A stretch of DNA of 64,000 nt from Corynebacterium sp. TAE3-ERU16 (GTDB lineage: Bacteria; Actinomycetota; Actinomycetes; Mycobacteriales; Mycobacteriaceae): the NCBI RefSeq assembly GCF_019209935.1, contig NZ_JAHUTN010000002.1, positions 124,001-188,000 on the forward strand, given 5' to 3'. A program made the position numbers and the translations under genes. A model generated the notes under the pieces. That model had not been told where the DNA came from. It saw only the letters and a list, made by a program, of their open reading frames with translations, and did not search any database. Positions 1 to 9,312 of the stretch are shown piece by piece (positions within the stretch are counted from its first letter, which is position 1; each line of letters starts with the position of its first letter).

Positions 1-28
1 ACCTCGTTCTCCCGGGTGGGTCCTTCCG

Positions 29-34
29 TAGACT
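29..34 (+). promoter_or_regulatory. -10 box of a leaderless promoter
   Basis: TAGACT ends 7 nt before the ATG at 42. This matches the TANNNT -10 consensus and spacing of leaderless actinobacterial transcripts. No Shine-Dalgarno sequence is present, which fits. The -35 region is only partly inside the window. Confidence 0.5.
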
Positions 35-41
35 GGGACGC

Positions 42-431
42 ATGGAACCGATGGAGATCAACGGCGGCAGGTTCTACGCCCGCCCCCTGCACGACGACGA
101 CCGTATCGACGACCGCCCGGCGCTCGGTGAGGTGTTCGGGAGACCCGTGGAGCCGGATTTCGTCGACCGGGCTCGCGCGGACTGGACGGCCGACCGGGCC
201 TACACGTGGGCGATCTGCGAGCAGACCTCGGTGTTCATGCTCGCCCTCGCCACCCTCACCCTCCACGGGGACGGCGAGGCGAGTCTGGAGGTTCTGCCCG
301 CCGGCGCCCCGGACAGAATGCTGCCCAACGACCCGACCCTCCCCCCGAAGTCCGTGGGCGACGGCGTGATCGAGGGGACCGGAACCGTCGAACGCTGGGC
401 CCGGGGCTTCCGCGGACTGACTCTCCGATGA
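42..431 (+). CDS. Hypothetical protein, 129 aa, coupled to glpK
   Basis: I do not recognise this protein. It is 129 residues, acidic and soluble, with no signal peptide or membrane segment. Its middle ([23 protein letters not shown]) reads like an alpha/beta core and the C-terminal half has a conserved-looking [14 protein letters not shown] stretch. The overall look faintly recalls a small acetyltransferase-like fold, but no acyl-CoA motif is visible, so no function is claimed. The start at 42 is supported by the -10 box just upstream (leaderless); an in-frame ATG at 51 is the alternative. Its TGA overlaps the ATG of the glycerol kinase gene (ATGA), so the two are probably co-transcribed and translationally coupled. 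Confidence 0.6.
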   Translation: MEPMEINGGRFYARPLHDDDRIDDRPALGEVFGRPVEPDFVDRARADWTADRAYTWAICEQTSVFMLALATLTLHGDGEASLEVLPAGAPDRMLPNDPTLPPKSVGDGVIEGTGTVERWARGFRGLTLR

Positions 432-1999
432 GTTCCGGCCGTGGCGCGATGAGCGAGGTCGGCGAGATGGTCAGCCGGGTCACCGGCCGGAGCCAACGCA
501 AGCGGAACCGCGACCGGAGGGACGCGGCGATCATCGCGGCACTCGACCACGGCACCACGTCGACACGCTGCATCCTCTTCGACGCCCGGGGCAACTCGCT
601 CGCGACATCGCAGCTCGAGCACCGGCAGATCTTCCCCCGGGCGGGCTGGGTCGAACACGACCCGACCGAGATCTGGGCGAACACCCGTCGGGTACTCGCG
701 GATGCCGTCGCCCGCTCGGACGTGAACCCCGGGGACATCGCGACACTCGGCATCACCAACCAACGGGAGACCGTCGTCGTCTGGGACGCGGCGACGGGCA
801 CACCGGTCCACAACGCGATCGTCTGGCAGGACACCCGCACCAAGAAGATCTGCGCCGGACTCGACCCAGACCTGTTCACCCGCACCGGCCTTCCGGTGTC
901 CACCTACTTCTCCGGACCGAAGATCGCCTGGATCCTGGACAACGTACCCGGCGCGCGGTCCCGCGCGGAATCCGGCGAGCTGCTCGTCGGCACGATGGAC
1001 ACGTGGCTGGTGTGGAACCTGACCCGGGGCGAGCGGCACATCACCGACGTCACCAACGCCTCCCGCACCATGCTGATGGATCTGGAGACGCAGACGTGGG
1101 ACCCGGAGCTGTGCGCGGCGCTCAAGCTACCGGAGTCGATGCTGCCGGAGATCGTTCCGTCCTCCGGCGACCTGGGGACGGTGACCCGCACGGGTGACTT
1201 CTCCGGGGTTCCGATCGGCGGAATCCTGGGCGACCAGCAGGCGGCCACGTTCGGGCAGGCGTGCCTCGAACCGGGAGAGGCGAAGAACACCTACGGCACG
1301 GGGAACTTCCTGCTGCTCAACACCGGCACCGAGGTCAAGCGCTCGGAGCACGGGCTGATCTCGACGGTCTGCTACAGGATCGGCGACGAGCCCACCGTGT
1401 TCGCCCTGGAGGGCTCGATCGCGGTCACGGGTTCACTGGTGCAGTGGCTGCGCGACAATCTCGGGATCATCCGCAGCGCACCGGAGGTCGAGCGGCTGGC
1501 CCGAACGGTCGACGACAACGGCGGCTGCTACATCGTCCCGGCGTTCTCCGGGCTACTGGCGCCGCACTGGCGGGACGACGCCCGGGGCGTGATCGCCGGC
1601 CTGACCCGCTTCAACAACAAGGGACACATCGCCCGCGCGGCACTCGAGGCCGTGGCCTACCAGACCCGGGAGGTCGTGGAGGCGATGAACGCCGACTCCG
1701 GGGTTCCGCTGACCGCACTGCGGGTGGACGGCGGAATGGTGGCCAATGAACTGCTCATGCAGTTCCAGGCCGACCAGCTGGGCGTCCCGGTGACGGTGCC
1801 CGCGGTGCACGAGACCACAGCTCTGGGTGCGGCGTACGCCGCCGGACTCGCCGCGGGGATCTACTCCTCCACCGACGAGATCCGCACGCTGTGGCGGGAG
1901 GAGCGCACCTATCAGCCGGAGATGCCGGAAACCGAGCGGGAGAGCCTGTACGCGGGGTGGCACAAAGCGGTGGAACGGACGCTGAACTGGGTGGACTAG
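428..1999 (+). CDS. glpK: Glycerol kinase GlpK
   Basis: Phosphorylates glycerol to sn-glycerol-3-phosphate with ATP in the cytoplasm, the first step of glycerol use. The product is an FGGY-family kinase: the N-terminal phosphate-binding loop [13 protein letters not shown], the GITNQRET and VWQDTRT segments that line the glycerol site, [10 protein letters not shown] and YGTGNFLL in the second lobe, and the FGGY signature region near [18 protein letters not shown] are all present. Length (523 aa from ATG 428) is slightly above the usual 500 because of an N-terminal extension of about 35 residues. In-frame ATGs at 449 and 467 are alternative starts; 467 has the better upstream purine run. I chose 428 because it overlaps the preceding stop. 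The stop codon overlaps the stop of the convergent fic gene. Confidence 0.95.
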   Translation: MSSGRGAMSEVGEMVSRVTGRSQRKRNRDRRDAAIIAALDHGTTSTRCILFDARGNSLATSQLEHRQIFPRAGWVEHDPTEIWANTRRVLADAVARSDVNPGDIATLGITNQRETVVVWDAATGTPVHNAIVWQDTRTKKICAGLDPDLFTRTGLPVSTYFSGPKIAWILDNVPGARSRAESGELLVGTMDTWLVWNLTRGERHITDVTNASRTMLMDLETQTWDPELCAALKLPESMLPEIVPSSGDLGTVTRTGDFSGVPIGGILGDQQAATFGQACLEPGEAKNTYGTGNFLLLNTGTEVKRSEHGLISTVCYRIGDEPTVFALEGSIAVTGSLVQWLRDNLGIIRSAPEVERLARTVDDNGGCYIVPAFSGLLAPHWRDDARGVIAGLTRFNNKGHIARAALEAVAYQTREVVEAMNADSGVPLTALRVDGGMVANELLMQFQADQLGVPVTVPAVHETTALGAAYAAGLAAGIYSSTDEIRTLWREERTYQPEMPETERESLYAGWHKAVERTLNWVD

Positions 2000-3201
2000 C
2001 CGGCCTGCCGGCGTCCGATCCCCTCCGCGACGTCGTCCATCAGTTCCAGGACGGCGGGCGCCCGCCAGGCCCGGTGTCGCTTCCCGATCTGGTACGCCAC
2101 GACTATCCCCGCCTCCTCCAGTGACGACAGTGCCCGCCGTGCGGTGATCCCGGTGCAGCCGAGGTTGTCCGTCACCGTGGTGACGTCGACCACCGGTTGC
2201 GAGGTCAGGAGATCGCAGATCTTCCGGTCAGCGGCGTCCGCCCGCGAGGTGAGCATCGGTTCCCACTCGATGTCACGTATGGAACGGAGTTCAGCGGCGG
2301 TGTCCACACCGAGTTCAGCAGCCTGGCGTGCACACGTGGTGAACAACCGGATGACGGGTTCGGGATCACCTGCACGATAGGCCGTCAGGGCGGCGAAGTA
2401 GTCCGCGACCCGCGTGAGCAGTCGCGCGGAGAGCGGTAGCGCCGCGGTCGCCGTCAGACCGGCATTGCGCAGCAGCACATGGACGAGCGCCCGCCCTGTC
2501 CTGCCGTTGCCGTCGGCGAACGGGTGGATCGTCTCGAACTGGGCGTGCGCCACCACGATCTTCGCCAGCGCCGGAAGATCCGTCCGCCGCATGAACGCAC
2601 AGAGATCGTCGATGAGGTCGGGGACCGTGGCACTATCGGGGGCGACGAATTCCGCACCTGCGGGGCTGTGATCCGACCCACCGATCCACACGGGTTCACC
2701 ACGGAACAGGCCCGCGATCTCCGGGTTGGTGCGCTCCATCAGTATGCGGTGCATCTCGAGGATGGTCCCGGGGTTCAGTGGATCGACCGTCCGGGACGCC
2801 AGCTCCATGGCTCTGGTGTTGGCGACGATCTCGGGTGCGTTGCCCCGTGAGCCGGGTTGACCGGTGCCGAAAATCTCTTCCTCGACCAGTTTCCGCGACG
2901 AGACGGTCAGGCGTTCCATCCGTGAGGAAGCGCTGGCTTCGCTACGGAGCAGCAGGGCGGTGAACGGCAGCGGTGAGGTGTGCCGGGCGGCATCGAAGCG
3001 GACGATCTCCAGGGTCGCCGCCTCTATCTCGGCGAACAGATCCGTCGGAAGGCTGAGCGTTGCACCTGAGATATCCGGGACCACCGATTCCCGGTAGGTG
3101 GCGGGGAGCCGTGTGCGCCGGCGCGTGGACAACAGATCGGTGTTGCGGGGCTTCCAGGGGCGTTCACGGATGTGGACACCGGGCCATCCCCGTTCGGCCA
3201 T
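1996..3201 (-). CDS. Fic family protein (predicted AMPylator) with C-terminal winged helix
   Basis: Fic enzymes usually transfer AMP from ATP to hydroxyl side chains of target proteins. The 401-residue product has an N-terminal Fic_N region, the complete catalytic motif [12 protein letters not shown] about two thirds along, and a C-terminal winged-helix-like segment ([25 protein letters not shown]), the usual layout of class II Fic proteins. The autoinhibitory helix is visible as SSRMER; the family motif is [S/T]xxxE[G/N], so Ser and Glu are kept but the last position is Arg. ATG at 3201 is preferred; a GTG at 3207 would add two residues. It runs convergently into glpK with a 4-nt overlap of stop codons. 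Targets cannot be inferred. Repeated GTTCAC/GTGAAC sequences lie in its promoter region. Confidence 0.85.
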   Translation of the reverse strand: MAERGWPGVHIRERPWKPRNTDLLSTRRRTRLPATYRESVVPDISGATLSLPTDLFAEIEAATLEIVRFDAARHTSPLPFTALLLRSEASASSRMERLTVSSRKLVEEEIFGTGQPGSRGNAPEIVANTRAMELASRTVDPLNPGTILEMHRILMERTNPEIAGLFRGEPVWIGGSDHSPAGAEFVAPDSATVPDLIDDLCAFMRRTDLPALAKIVVAHAQFETIHPFADGNGRTGRALVHVLLRNAGLTATAALPLSARLLTRVADYFAALTAYRAGDPEPVIRLFTTCARQAAELGVDTAAELRSIRDIEWEPMLTSRADAADRKICDLLTSQPVVDVTTVTDNLGCTGITARRALSSLEEAGIVVAYQIGKRHRAWRAPAVLELMDDVAEGIGRRQAG

Positions 3202-3260
3202 GTCCACACCCGTCCGGCCTCTTCCACTTCAGCAATGAACGAACAGTTATCCGGTCACGT

Positions 3261-3307
3261 GTTCACGAGGCTACCACCGGTGAACATTTAGGGTCTCAAC
3301 TGTTCAC
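3261..3307. promoter_or_regulatory. Cluster of GTTCAC/GTGAAC repeats upstream of fic
   Basis: GTTCAC at 3261-3266 and GTGAAC at 3280-3285 form an inverted pair; a third copy (GTTCAC) is at 3302-3307. They sit 60-106 nt upstream of the fic start, where a promoter is expected. An operator role is inference. Confidence 0.3.
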
Positions 3308-3364
3308 TTTCCTCCCTTTCGGGGACAGATCCGCCGGTTGATGACCACGATCCCGCACAGACGG

Positions 3365-3404
3365 GCGCCCCCGTCCCCGACGATGACGGTCAGGGACAGG
3401 GCGC
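3365..3404 (-). terminator. Possible terminator hairpin after pyc
   Basis: GCGCCCCCGTCCC (3365-3377) pairs with GGGACAGGGCGC (3393-3404), a GC-rich stem with one bulge, 25 nt beyond the pyc stop. No T-run follows. Confidence 0.4.
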
Positions 3405-3428
3405 ACCGGGTGGGTCTCTGCGGTGGGT

Positions 3429-6400
3429 CTACTCCGCCGGATCGATGACCACGAGCAGGTCACCGCCCTCCACCTTGACCGCGGCACCGAGGACGACGCG
3501 ACTGATCGTGCCGGCGACCGGCGCGGTGATGGTGGCCTCCATCTTCATGGCCTCGATGACGGCGACCGGATCACCGGCCGCGACGGCCGCGCCCTCCTCC
3601 ACGTTCACGGTGACGACGCCGGCGAACGGGGCCGCGACGTGACCCGGGTTCGAGGTGTCGGCCTTCTCCGCCTCGGGAGTCTCGGACTTCACGGCACGGT
3701 TGCGGACGCGGACCGGGCGGATCTGGCCGTTGACCGTGCAGACGACGGTGCACATGCCCTTGGAGTCCGCCTCGGACACGGCGTCGAGACGCACGGTGAT
3801 CTCCTGACCCGTACGAAGCCGGACGGTGATCTCCTCCCCGTGCTCCAGTCCGTAGAAGAACTGGTTGTCGCAGAGCACGGTGGTGTCACCGTGCAGGCGG
3901 CGGTGCTCGGCGAGTTCCTTCGCCGGAGCCGGGAACAGCAGCCGGTCGAGCGTGGCGCGCCGGACCATCGGATCCTCGTCCGAGAGCAGTGCCGCGTCAT
4001 CGTCGGAGACCGGGGTGAGGGTGGAGGGCTTCTCCGCACGGCCCTCGAGGGCACGGGTGCGCAGCGGCTCGGGCCAGCCGCCGGGCGGGGTGCCGAGCTC
4101 GCCACGCAGGAACGCGATCACCGAGTCGGGGATGTCGTACCTCTGCGGATCCGCGACGAAATCGGCCGGGTCGACGCCCGCACCGACGAGATGCAGCGCC
4201 AGGTCACCGACGACCTTGGAGCTCGGGGTCACCTTCGTCGGGCGGCCGAGCATCTCGTTCACCGCGGCGTAGTTGTCCTCGATGAGCTCGAAACGGTCGG
4301 CCAACCCGAGTGCCGTGGCCTGGGCGCGGAGGTTCGACAACTGACCCCCGGGGATCTCGTGGTGGTAGACACGCCCGGTGGGTCCGGGGGTTCCGGACTC
4401 GAAGGGTGCGTAGACGCGGCGGACGGCCTCCCAGTAGGGCTCGAGGTCACAGACCGCACGCATGTCGAGCCCGGTGTCGTGCTGGGTGTTCTCGAACGCT
4501 GCGACGATCGCGGACAGGGACGGCTGGGACGTGGTTCCGGACAGCGGAGCCGAGGCGCCGTCGATCGCGTCGGCGCCCGCGGTCACCGCGGCGATGTAGG
4601 TGGCCAACTGGCCACCGGCGGTGTCGTGGGTGTGCACGTGCACCGGCAGGTCGAACTCACTGCGCAGCGCGGAGACGAGGTTCGCCGCCGCGATCGGGCG
4701 CAGCAGACCCGCCATGTCCTTGATCGCGAGGACGTGGGCCCCGGACTCCACGATCTGTTCCGCGAGCTTCAGGTAGTAGTCGAGGGTGTAGAGCTTCTCC
4801 CTCGGACTGCTCATGTCACCGGAGTAGGCCATGGCGACCTCCGCGACGGCGGTGCCGGTGGACAGGACCGCGTCGATCGCGGGACGCATCTGGGAGACGT
4901 CGTTGAGTGCGTCGAAGATGCGGAAGATGTCGACGCCGCTCCGCGCGGCCTCGTCGACGAAGGCGTCGCAGACGGTGTCCGGGTAGGGCGTGTAGCCGAC
5001 GGTGTTGCGGCCGCGCAGAAGCATCTGGATATTCACGTTGGGCATCGCCCGGCGCAGCTGGTCGAGCCGCTCCCACGGATCCTCGAAGAGGAAACGCATC
5101 GCGACATCGTAGGTCGCTCCGCCCCACGCCTCGACGGACAGGAGATCGGGGGTGGAGTGGGCGACGTGGCGTGCGGCGTCGACCAGAGCACTGGAGCGGA
5201 CCCGGGTCGCGAGCAGGGACTGGTGTGCATCGCGGAAGGTCGTCTCGGTGACCGCCACGGCGCGCTGGGCGCGCAGCTGCTCGGCGAAGGCCTTCGGCCC
5301 GAGCTTCAGCAGCCGGTCGCGGGACCCCTCGGGCAGCGGTGCGTCGAGATCCAGGGTGGGCAGCTTGTCCGACGGCAGCGGCGCCTCGGGGCGGGGACCG
5401 TGGGGACGGTTGACGGTGGTGTCCGCCAGGAAGTTCAGCACCCGGCCGGCCTCGTTGTCCGCGGGCGGGGCGGCGAGCAGCCAGGGGTGTTCGTTGATGA
5501 AGGACGTGTCGATCCGCTTCTTCTGGAAGTCCGGTTCCCGCAGCAGTGCGCGGAGGAAACCGATGTTCGTCGCGACACCCGCTACGGTGAACTCAGCCAG
5601 CGCACGCTGGGCGCGGGTGACCGCGGCGGCGAAATCGCCACCGCGGCAGGTCATCTTCACCAGCATCGAGTCGAAGTGGGCGGTGATCTCACCGCCGAGC
5701 TGCGCCGCGCCGTCGAGACGCACGCCCGCGCCGCCCGGCGATCGGTAGGCGGTGACGATACCGGTGTCGGGGCGGAATCCGTTGCCCGGGTCCTCGGTGG
5801 TGATACGGCACTGCAGGGCCGCGCCGTTGAGTTCGATACGGTCCTGGGTCAGACCGAGCTCCTTGAGCGTCGCGCCCGCGGCGAGCTGCAGCTGGGCCCG
5901 GACGAGATCGACGAGGGTGACCTCCTCCGTGACGGTGTGCTCCACCTGGATCCGGGGATTCATCTCGATGAAGACGTGTCGGCCCTGCTCGTCGACGAGG
6001 AACTCCACGGTGCCGGCCCCGGTGTAGTTGATCGACCGGCAGAACTTCACGGCGTCGGCGCAGATGGCCTCGCGCTGTTCCTGGGTGATGTGCTGCGCGG
6101 GGGCGATCTCGACGACCTTCTGGTGGCGGCGCTGCACCGAGCAGTCGCGCTCGAAGAGGTGGACGACCTCGCCGGTGTGGTCGCCGAGGATCTGCACCTC
6201 GATGTGCTGCGGTTTGATCACCGCGCGCTCGAGGTACACCCGGGAATCACCGAAGGCGCTCATCGCCTCGCGGGACGCCTCGGCGGCGAGAGCGGCGAGC
6301 TTGTCGGGCGACTCGATGAAGCGCATGCCGCGCCCGCCGCCTCCGGCGACGGCCTTGACGAACAGCGGGTACTCCTGTCCCTCCGCCTGGCGGACGATCT

Positions 6401-6827
6401 CGTCGATGTCGTCGGTGGGCGGGGACTCGTTCAGGGTGGGCAGCCCGGCGCGGCGGGCCGCGGCGACGGCCTGCGACTTGTCGCCGGTGAGGTCGAGCAC
6501 CTCGGGGGATGGTCCGATGAACGTGATGCCGTTCTCCGCGCACTCGCGCGCCAGCTGGGCGTTCTCGGAGAGGAAACCGTAGCCCGGGTAGATCGCGTCG
6601 GCCCCGGAGAGCTTCGCCACCCGGATCATCTCGTCGATGTTGAGGTAGGCCTTGACCGGAGAATCGTCCTTGCCGATCAGGTAGGCCTCGGTGGCGTGGC
6701 TCCGGTGGAAGGAGTTGCGGTCCTCCTGCGGGTAGACCGCGACGGTGGCGGCACCGACCTCGTAGGCGGCGCGGAACGCCCGGACCGCAATCTCACCGCG
6801 GTTGGCTACCAGTATCTTCTTCAGCAT
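3429..6827 (-). CDS. pyc: Pyruvate carboxylase
   Basis: Biotin enzyme that carboxylates pyruvate to oxaloacetate with ATP and bicarbonate, the main anaplerotic reaction of corynebacteria. The 1132-residue product carries all parts on one chain: N-terminal biotin carboxylase with the ATP-grasp glycine loop GGGGRGMRF, a central carboxyltransferase TIM barrel beginning TFRDAHQSLLATRVR, and a C-terminal biotinyl carrier domain with EAMKM, whose acceptor lysine is residue 1095. Length matches the actinobacterial alpha4 enzymes (about 1140). The ATG at 6827 gives the standard LKKILVANRGEIAVRA N-terminus and has AAGGAAG 8 nt upstream; an in-frame start at 6863 would only add a non-conserved tail. 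The gene stands alone, with about 250 bp to prpC. Confidence 0.97.
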   Translation of the reverse strand: MLKKILVANRGEIAVRAFRAAYEVGAATVAVYPQEDRNSFHRSHATEAYLIGKDDSPVKAYLNIDEMIRVAKLSGADAIYPGYGFLSENAQLARECAENGITFIGPSPEVLDLTGDKSQAVAAARRAGLPTLNESPPTDDIDEIVRQAEGQEYPLFVKAVAGGGGRGMRFIESPDKLAALAAEASREAMSAFGDSRVYLERAVIKPQHIEVQILGDHTGEVVHLFERDCSVQRRHQKVVEIAPAQHITQEQREAICADAVKFCRSINYTGAGTVEFLVDEQGRHVFIEMNPRIQVEHTVTEEVTLVDLVRAQLQLAAGATLKELGLTQDRIELNGAALQCRITTEDPGNGFRPDTGIVTAYRSPGGAGVRLDGAAQLGGEITAHFDSMLVKMTCRGGDFAAAVTRAQRALAEFTVAGVATNIGFLRALLREPDFQKKRIDTSFINEHPWLLAAPPADNEAGRVLNFLADTTVNRPHGPRPEAPLPSDKLPTLDLDAPLPEGSRDRLLKLGPKAFAEQLRAQRAVAVTETTFRDAHQSLLATRVRSSALVDAARHVAHSTPDLLSVEAWGGATYDVAMRFLFEDPWERLDQLRRAMPNVNIQMLLRGRNTVGYTPYPDTVCDAFVDEAARSGVDIFRIFDALNDVSQMRPAIDAVLSTGTAVAEVAMAYSGDMSSPREKLYTLDYYLKLAEQIVESGAHVLAIKDMAGLLRPIAAANLVSALRSEFDLPVHVHTHDTAGGQLATYIAAVTAGADAIDGASAPLSGTTSQPSLSAIVAAFENTQHDTGLDMRAVCDLEPYWEAVRRVYAPFESGTPGPTGRVYHHEIPGGQLSNLRAQATALGLADRFELIEDNYAAVNEMLGRPTKVTPSSKVVGDLALHLVGAGVDPADFVADPQRYDIPDSVIAFLRGELGTPPGGWPEPLRTRALEGRAEKPSTLTPVSDDDAALLSDEDPMVRRATLDRLLFPAPAKELAEHRRLHGDTTVLCDNQFFYGLEHGEEITVRLRTGQEITVRLDAVSEADSKGMCTVVCTVNGQIRPVRVRNRAVKSETPEAEKADTSNPGHVAAPFAGVVTVNVEEGAAVAAGDPVAVIEAMKMEATITAPVAGTISRVVLGAAVKVEGGDLLVVIDPAE

Positions 6828-7030
6828 CTCGTCTGCTTCCTTGGAACTAGAACTGTGGATCACGGAACGGGTCGGATCCCGCCTGTGTCGGTCGGGGCCG
6901 GAACCGGGCTGCGGGACACCGGGGCATCACCCCGGTGAGAATGACGGTGCGCCACCGCCGGGAGCGACAGTGGCGCAGGACACTTTCAATCTAGCAAGTG
7001 GCGGGCGTCTCCCGCAGTGGTTTGGGGCGC

Positions 7031-7068
7031 CCCCACCATCCCGGACGACCGAGAACGGGATGGTGGGG
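7031..7068 (-). terminator. Terminator hairpin downstream of prpC
   Basis: Perfect 13-bp inverted repeat, CCCCACCATCCCG (7031-7043) and its complement (7056-7068), with a 12-nt loop, 16 nt past the prpC stop. No obvious T-tract. Confidence 0.65.
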
Positions 7069-7083
7069 ACGGGTCTTGTGGGA

Positions 7084-8235
7084 TCAGGCGGCTCCGGAAA
7101 CCGGGACGTCCCGCTGGGAGTGACCGTGGTAGGCCGACAGGGGCCGGATCAGCCGGTTGTCCTCGCTCTGCTCGATGATGTGCGCGATCCACCCGGTGAT
7201 CCGCGCCATGACGAACAGCGGGGTGAAGAACTCGACCTCGAAGCCGAGCAGGTAGTAGGTCGGGCCGGAGGGGAAGTCGAGGTTCGGCTTCATTCCCTTC
7301 GCCTCGTCGACGGTGGCGGCCATCCGGTCGTACATCTCGACCCACTTCCCGCCGTCGTGGTTCGCGGCGAGCGCCTTGAACGCGGCCTCCATCGTCGGCA
7401 CGCGGGAGTCGCCCTTCTTGTACACACGGTGCCCGAAGCCCATGATGAGCTCCTTCCTGGCCAGGGCGTCGGTGACCCACTGTTCGGCCCTGGCGGGGTC
7501 ACCGATCTCGAGCATCGTGTGCATGACGGCCTCGTTCGCGCCGCCGTGCAACGGGCCCTTGAGCGCCCCGATCGCGGCGGTGATCGCGGAGTAGCTGTCC
7601 GACATGGTGGACGTGGTGACGCGGGCGGTGAAGGTGGAGGCGTTGAAGGAGTGCTCCGCGTAGAGGATCATCGACACATCGAAGGCGTGGATGTCCTCGG
7701 GATTCATCGCGGGCGAGCCCTCTCCCCTGCCGAACGCCATGGAGAGGAAGTTCTCCGAGAAGCCCAGATCAGGGTCCGGCGCGATGAACTCCTGGCCACG
7801 ACGGCGACGCATGTCCAGGGCGACGATGGTCGGCAGCTTGGCCAGCAGGTGCATGCCACTGTCACGGATGTGCTCGGAATCGCGGCTGTAGGCATCCGGG
7901 TCCTGGGTGCCGATCCAGCTCACCGCGGTGCGGAGCACGTCCATGGGGTGACAGGTGGTCGGGAGTCCGCGGACCAGGTCAACCAGACCCGGCTCGAGGT
8001 CGCGGAGTGAGCGCTCGCGGTCGGAGAACTCCCTGAGCTGCTCCGGCGTGGGCAGTTCGCCGTGCCACAGGAGGTAGGCCACCTCCTCGAAGCTGCAGTT
8101 CGCGGCGAGATCCTGCACGGGGTAGCCGCAGTAGGTGAGCGAGTTGGTTTCGGGGACGACCTTGGACACCGCGGTGGAGTCGACGACGACGCCACCGAGG
8201 CCCTTGTGGATGGTCGGCTGGGTGTTTTCGGACAT
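7084..8235 (-). CDS. prpC: 2-Methylcitrate synthase PrpC
   Basis: Condenses propionyl-CoA with oxaloacetate to 2-methylcitrate, the entry step of the methylcitrate cycle. The 383-residue product is a short (type I-like) citrate synthase; the catalytic histidines are seen in GPLHGGANEAV and MGFGHRVYKK and the catalytic aspartate in NLDFPSGPTYY. Assignment to methylcitrate rather than citrate synthase rests on its place beside prpB and prpD; such enzymes often keep some citrate synthase activity. The ATG at 8235 has AAGGAG 8 nt upstream. It lies third in the prpD-prpB-prpC order, but a strong hairpin separates it from prpB, so its expression may be partly uncoupled. Confidence 0.93.
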   Translation of the reverse strand: MSENTQPTIHKGLGGVVVDSTAVSKVVPETNSLTYCGYPVQDLAANCSFEEVAYLLWHGELPTPEQLREFSDRERSLRDLEPGLVDLVRGLPTTCHPMDVLRTAVSWIGTQDPDAYSRDSEHIRDSGMHLLAKLPTIVALDMRRRRGQEFIAPDPDLGFSENFLSMAFGRGEGSPAMNPEDIHAFDVSMILYAEHSFNASTFTARVTTSTMSDSYSAITAAIGALKGPLHGGANEAVMHTMLEIGDPARAEQWVTDALARKELIMGFGHRVYKKGDSRVPTMEAAFKALAANHDGGKWVEMYDRMAATVDEAKGMKPNLDFPSGPTYYLLGFEVEFFTPLFVMARITGWIAHIIEQSEDNRLIRPLSAYHGHSQRDVPVSGAA

Positions 8236-8354
8236 GACGGATACTCCTTGGAGGTGAGCTGGGGGAACGCTGGGGGACTAATCGACGTCCGTCTGGGTCG
8301 CGGCGTCGCTTCCGGGTCGCTGGTGTCGGCGTTGTCCGGGAAAGTCTGTGGGGT

Positions 8355-8390
8355 GGGCCGGTCCCGAAATGTCAGGAACGGGACCGGCCC
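8355..8390 (-). terminator. Hairpin between prpB and prpC
   Basis: Perfect 12-bp inverted repeat, GGGCCGGTCCCG (8355-8366) and its complement (8379-8390), 12-nt loop, beginning 7 nt after the prpB stop. It lies inside what would otherwise be a prpDBC transcript, so it may be a partial terminator or RNA-stabilising hairpin. Confidence 0.65.
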
Positions 8391-8397
8391 CGTCCAC

Positions 8398-9312
8398 CTA
8401 GTCGCCCGGAGGTCGGCGGTAGGTGAACAGCTTCTGGTCGAAGACGTTGTACTCGGCGTAGCGCAGGAGCTCGTAGAGCCGGGAGCGGTGCTGCATCCGG
8501 TCGAGCCACCCGGTCTGGGTACCCGTCGCGGCGATGTCGGCGAGGGCGTCCTCGACCTGTCCCATCGCGATGCGGAGGGTGGTGACCGGGTAGATCACCG
8601 CGTTGTAGCCGATGTCCTCGAGTAGTTCGGCACCGATCAACTCGGTCTTGCCGAACTCGGTCATGTTGGCCAGCAGTGGGATGTCCACGGCGGCCCGGAA
8701 CTTCTCGAAGTCCGCCGGGGTGCGGAGCGCCTCGGTGAAGATCATGTCCGCACCGGCGTCGGCGTAGGCCTTCGCCCGTTCGATGGCGGAGTCGATCCCC
8801 TCGGTACCCGCGGCGTCGGTCCGGGCGCAGATGACGAAGCTGTCGTCACGCCGGGCGGAGACCGCCGCACCGAGCCGACGCACCATCACGTCCGTCGGGA
8901 CGACCTCCTTGCCGTCGAGGTGGCCGCAGCGCTTGGGGTTGACCTGGTCCTCCAGGTGGCAGCCCGCGATCCCGGCGTCCTCGAGTTCGCTGACGGTGCG
9001 GGCCGCGGACATGGGCTCACCGAAGCCGGTGTCGGCGTCGACGAGGACGGGCAGTTCCGTGGCGCGGGCTATCTGCCGTGCACGTCCGGCGACCTCGGTG
9101 AGGGTGGTCAGTCCGATGTCGGGAAGGGCCAGGTCAGCGGCGACGACGGCGCCGGAGACGTAGACGCCCTCGAAACCGGCGTCGGCGATGGCGCGGGCCA
9201 CCAGCGGGGAGAACGCCCCGGGCAGCCGCTGGATGCGGTCACCCGCGAGTCCCGCGCGGAAAGCCCTGCGCCGTTCGGTGGGGGTGGGTGCGGCGGAGAA
9301 CAGGTTGGTCAT
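8398..9312 (-). CDS. prpB: 2-Methylisocitrate lyase PrpB
   Basis: Cleaves 2-methylisocitrate to pyruvate and succinate, the last step of the methylcitrate cycle. The 304-residue protein belongs to the isocitrate lyase/PEP mutase superfamily: the metal-binding VLVDADTGFGEP strand, the catalytic loop PKRCGHLDGKEV with its cysteine, and the CARTDA segment are intact. Length is normal. The ATG directly follows the prpD stop (TAGATG) and a GAGGGG ribosome site lies inside the end of prpD, so the two are tightly coupled. A strong hairpin follows the stop. Confidence 0.95.
   Translation of the reverse strand: MTNLFSAAPTPTERRRAFRAGLAGDRIQRLPGAFSPLVARAIADAGFEGVYVSGAVVAADLALPDIGLTTLTEVAGRARQIARATELPVLVDADTGFGEPMSAARTVSELEDAGIAGCHLEDQVNPKRCGHLDGKEVVPTDVMVRRLGAAVSARRDDSFVICARTDAAGTEGIDSAIERAKAYADAGADMIFTEALRTPADFEKFRAAVDIPLLANMTEFGKTELIGAELLEDIGYNAVIYPVTTLRIAMGQVEDALADIAATGTQTGWLDRMQHRSRLYELLRYAEYNVFDQKLFTYRRPPGD

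Noticed and set aside
3423..6938. Long open frame (1171 codons) on the plus strand across pyc
   Set aside because: It is antisense to a fully conserved pyruvate carboxylase; its translation is rich in Arg, Gly, Asp and Val with no domain, as expected for the mirror frame of a GC-rich gene.
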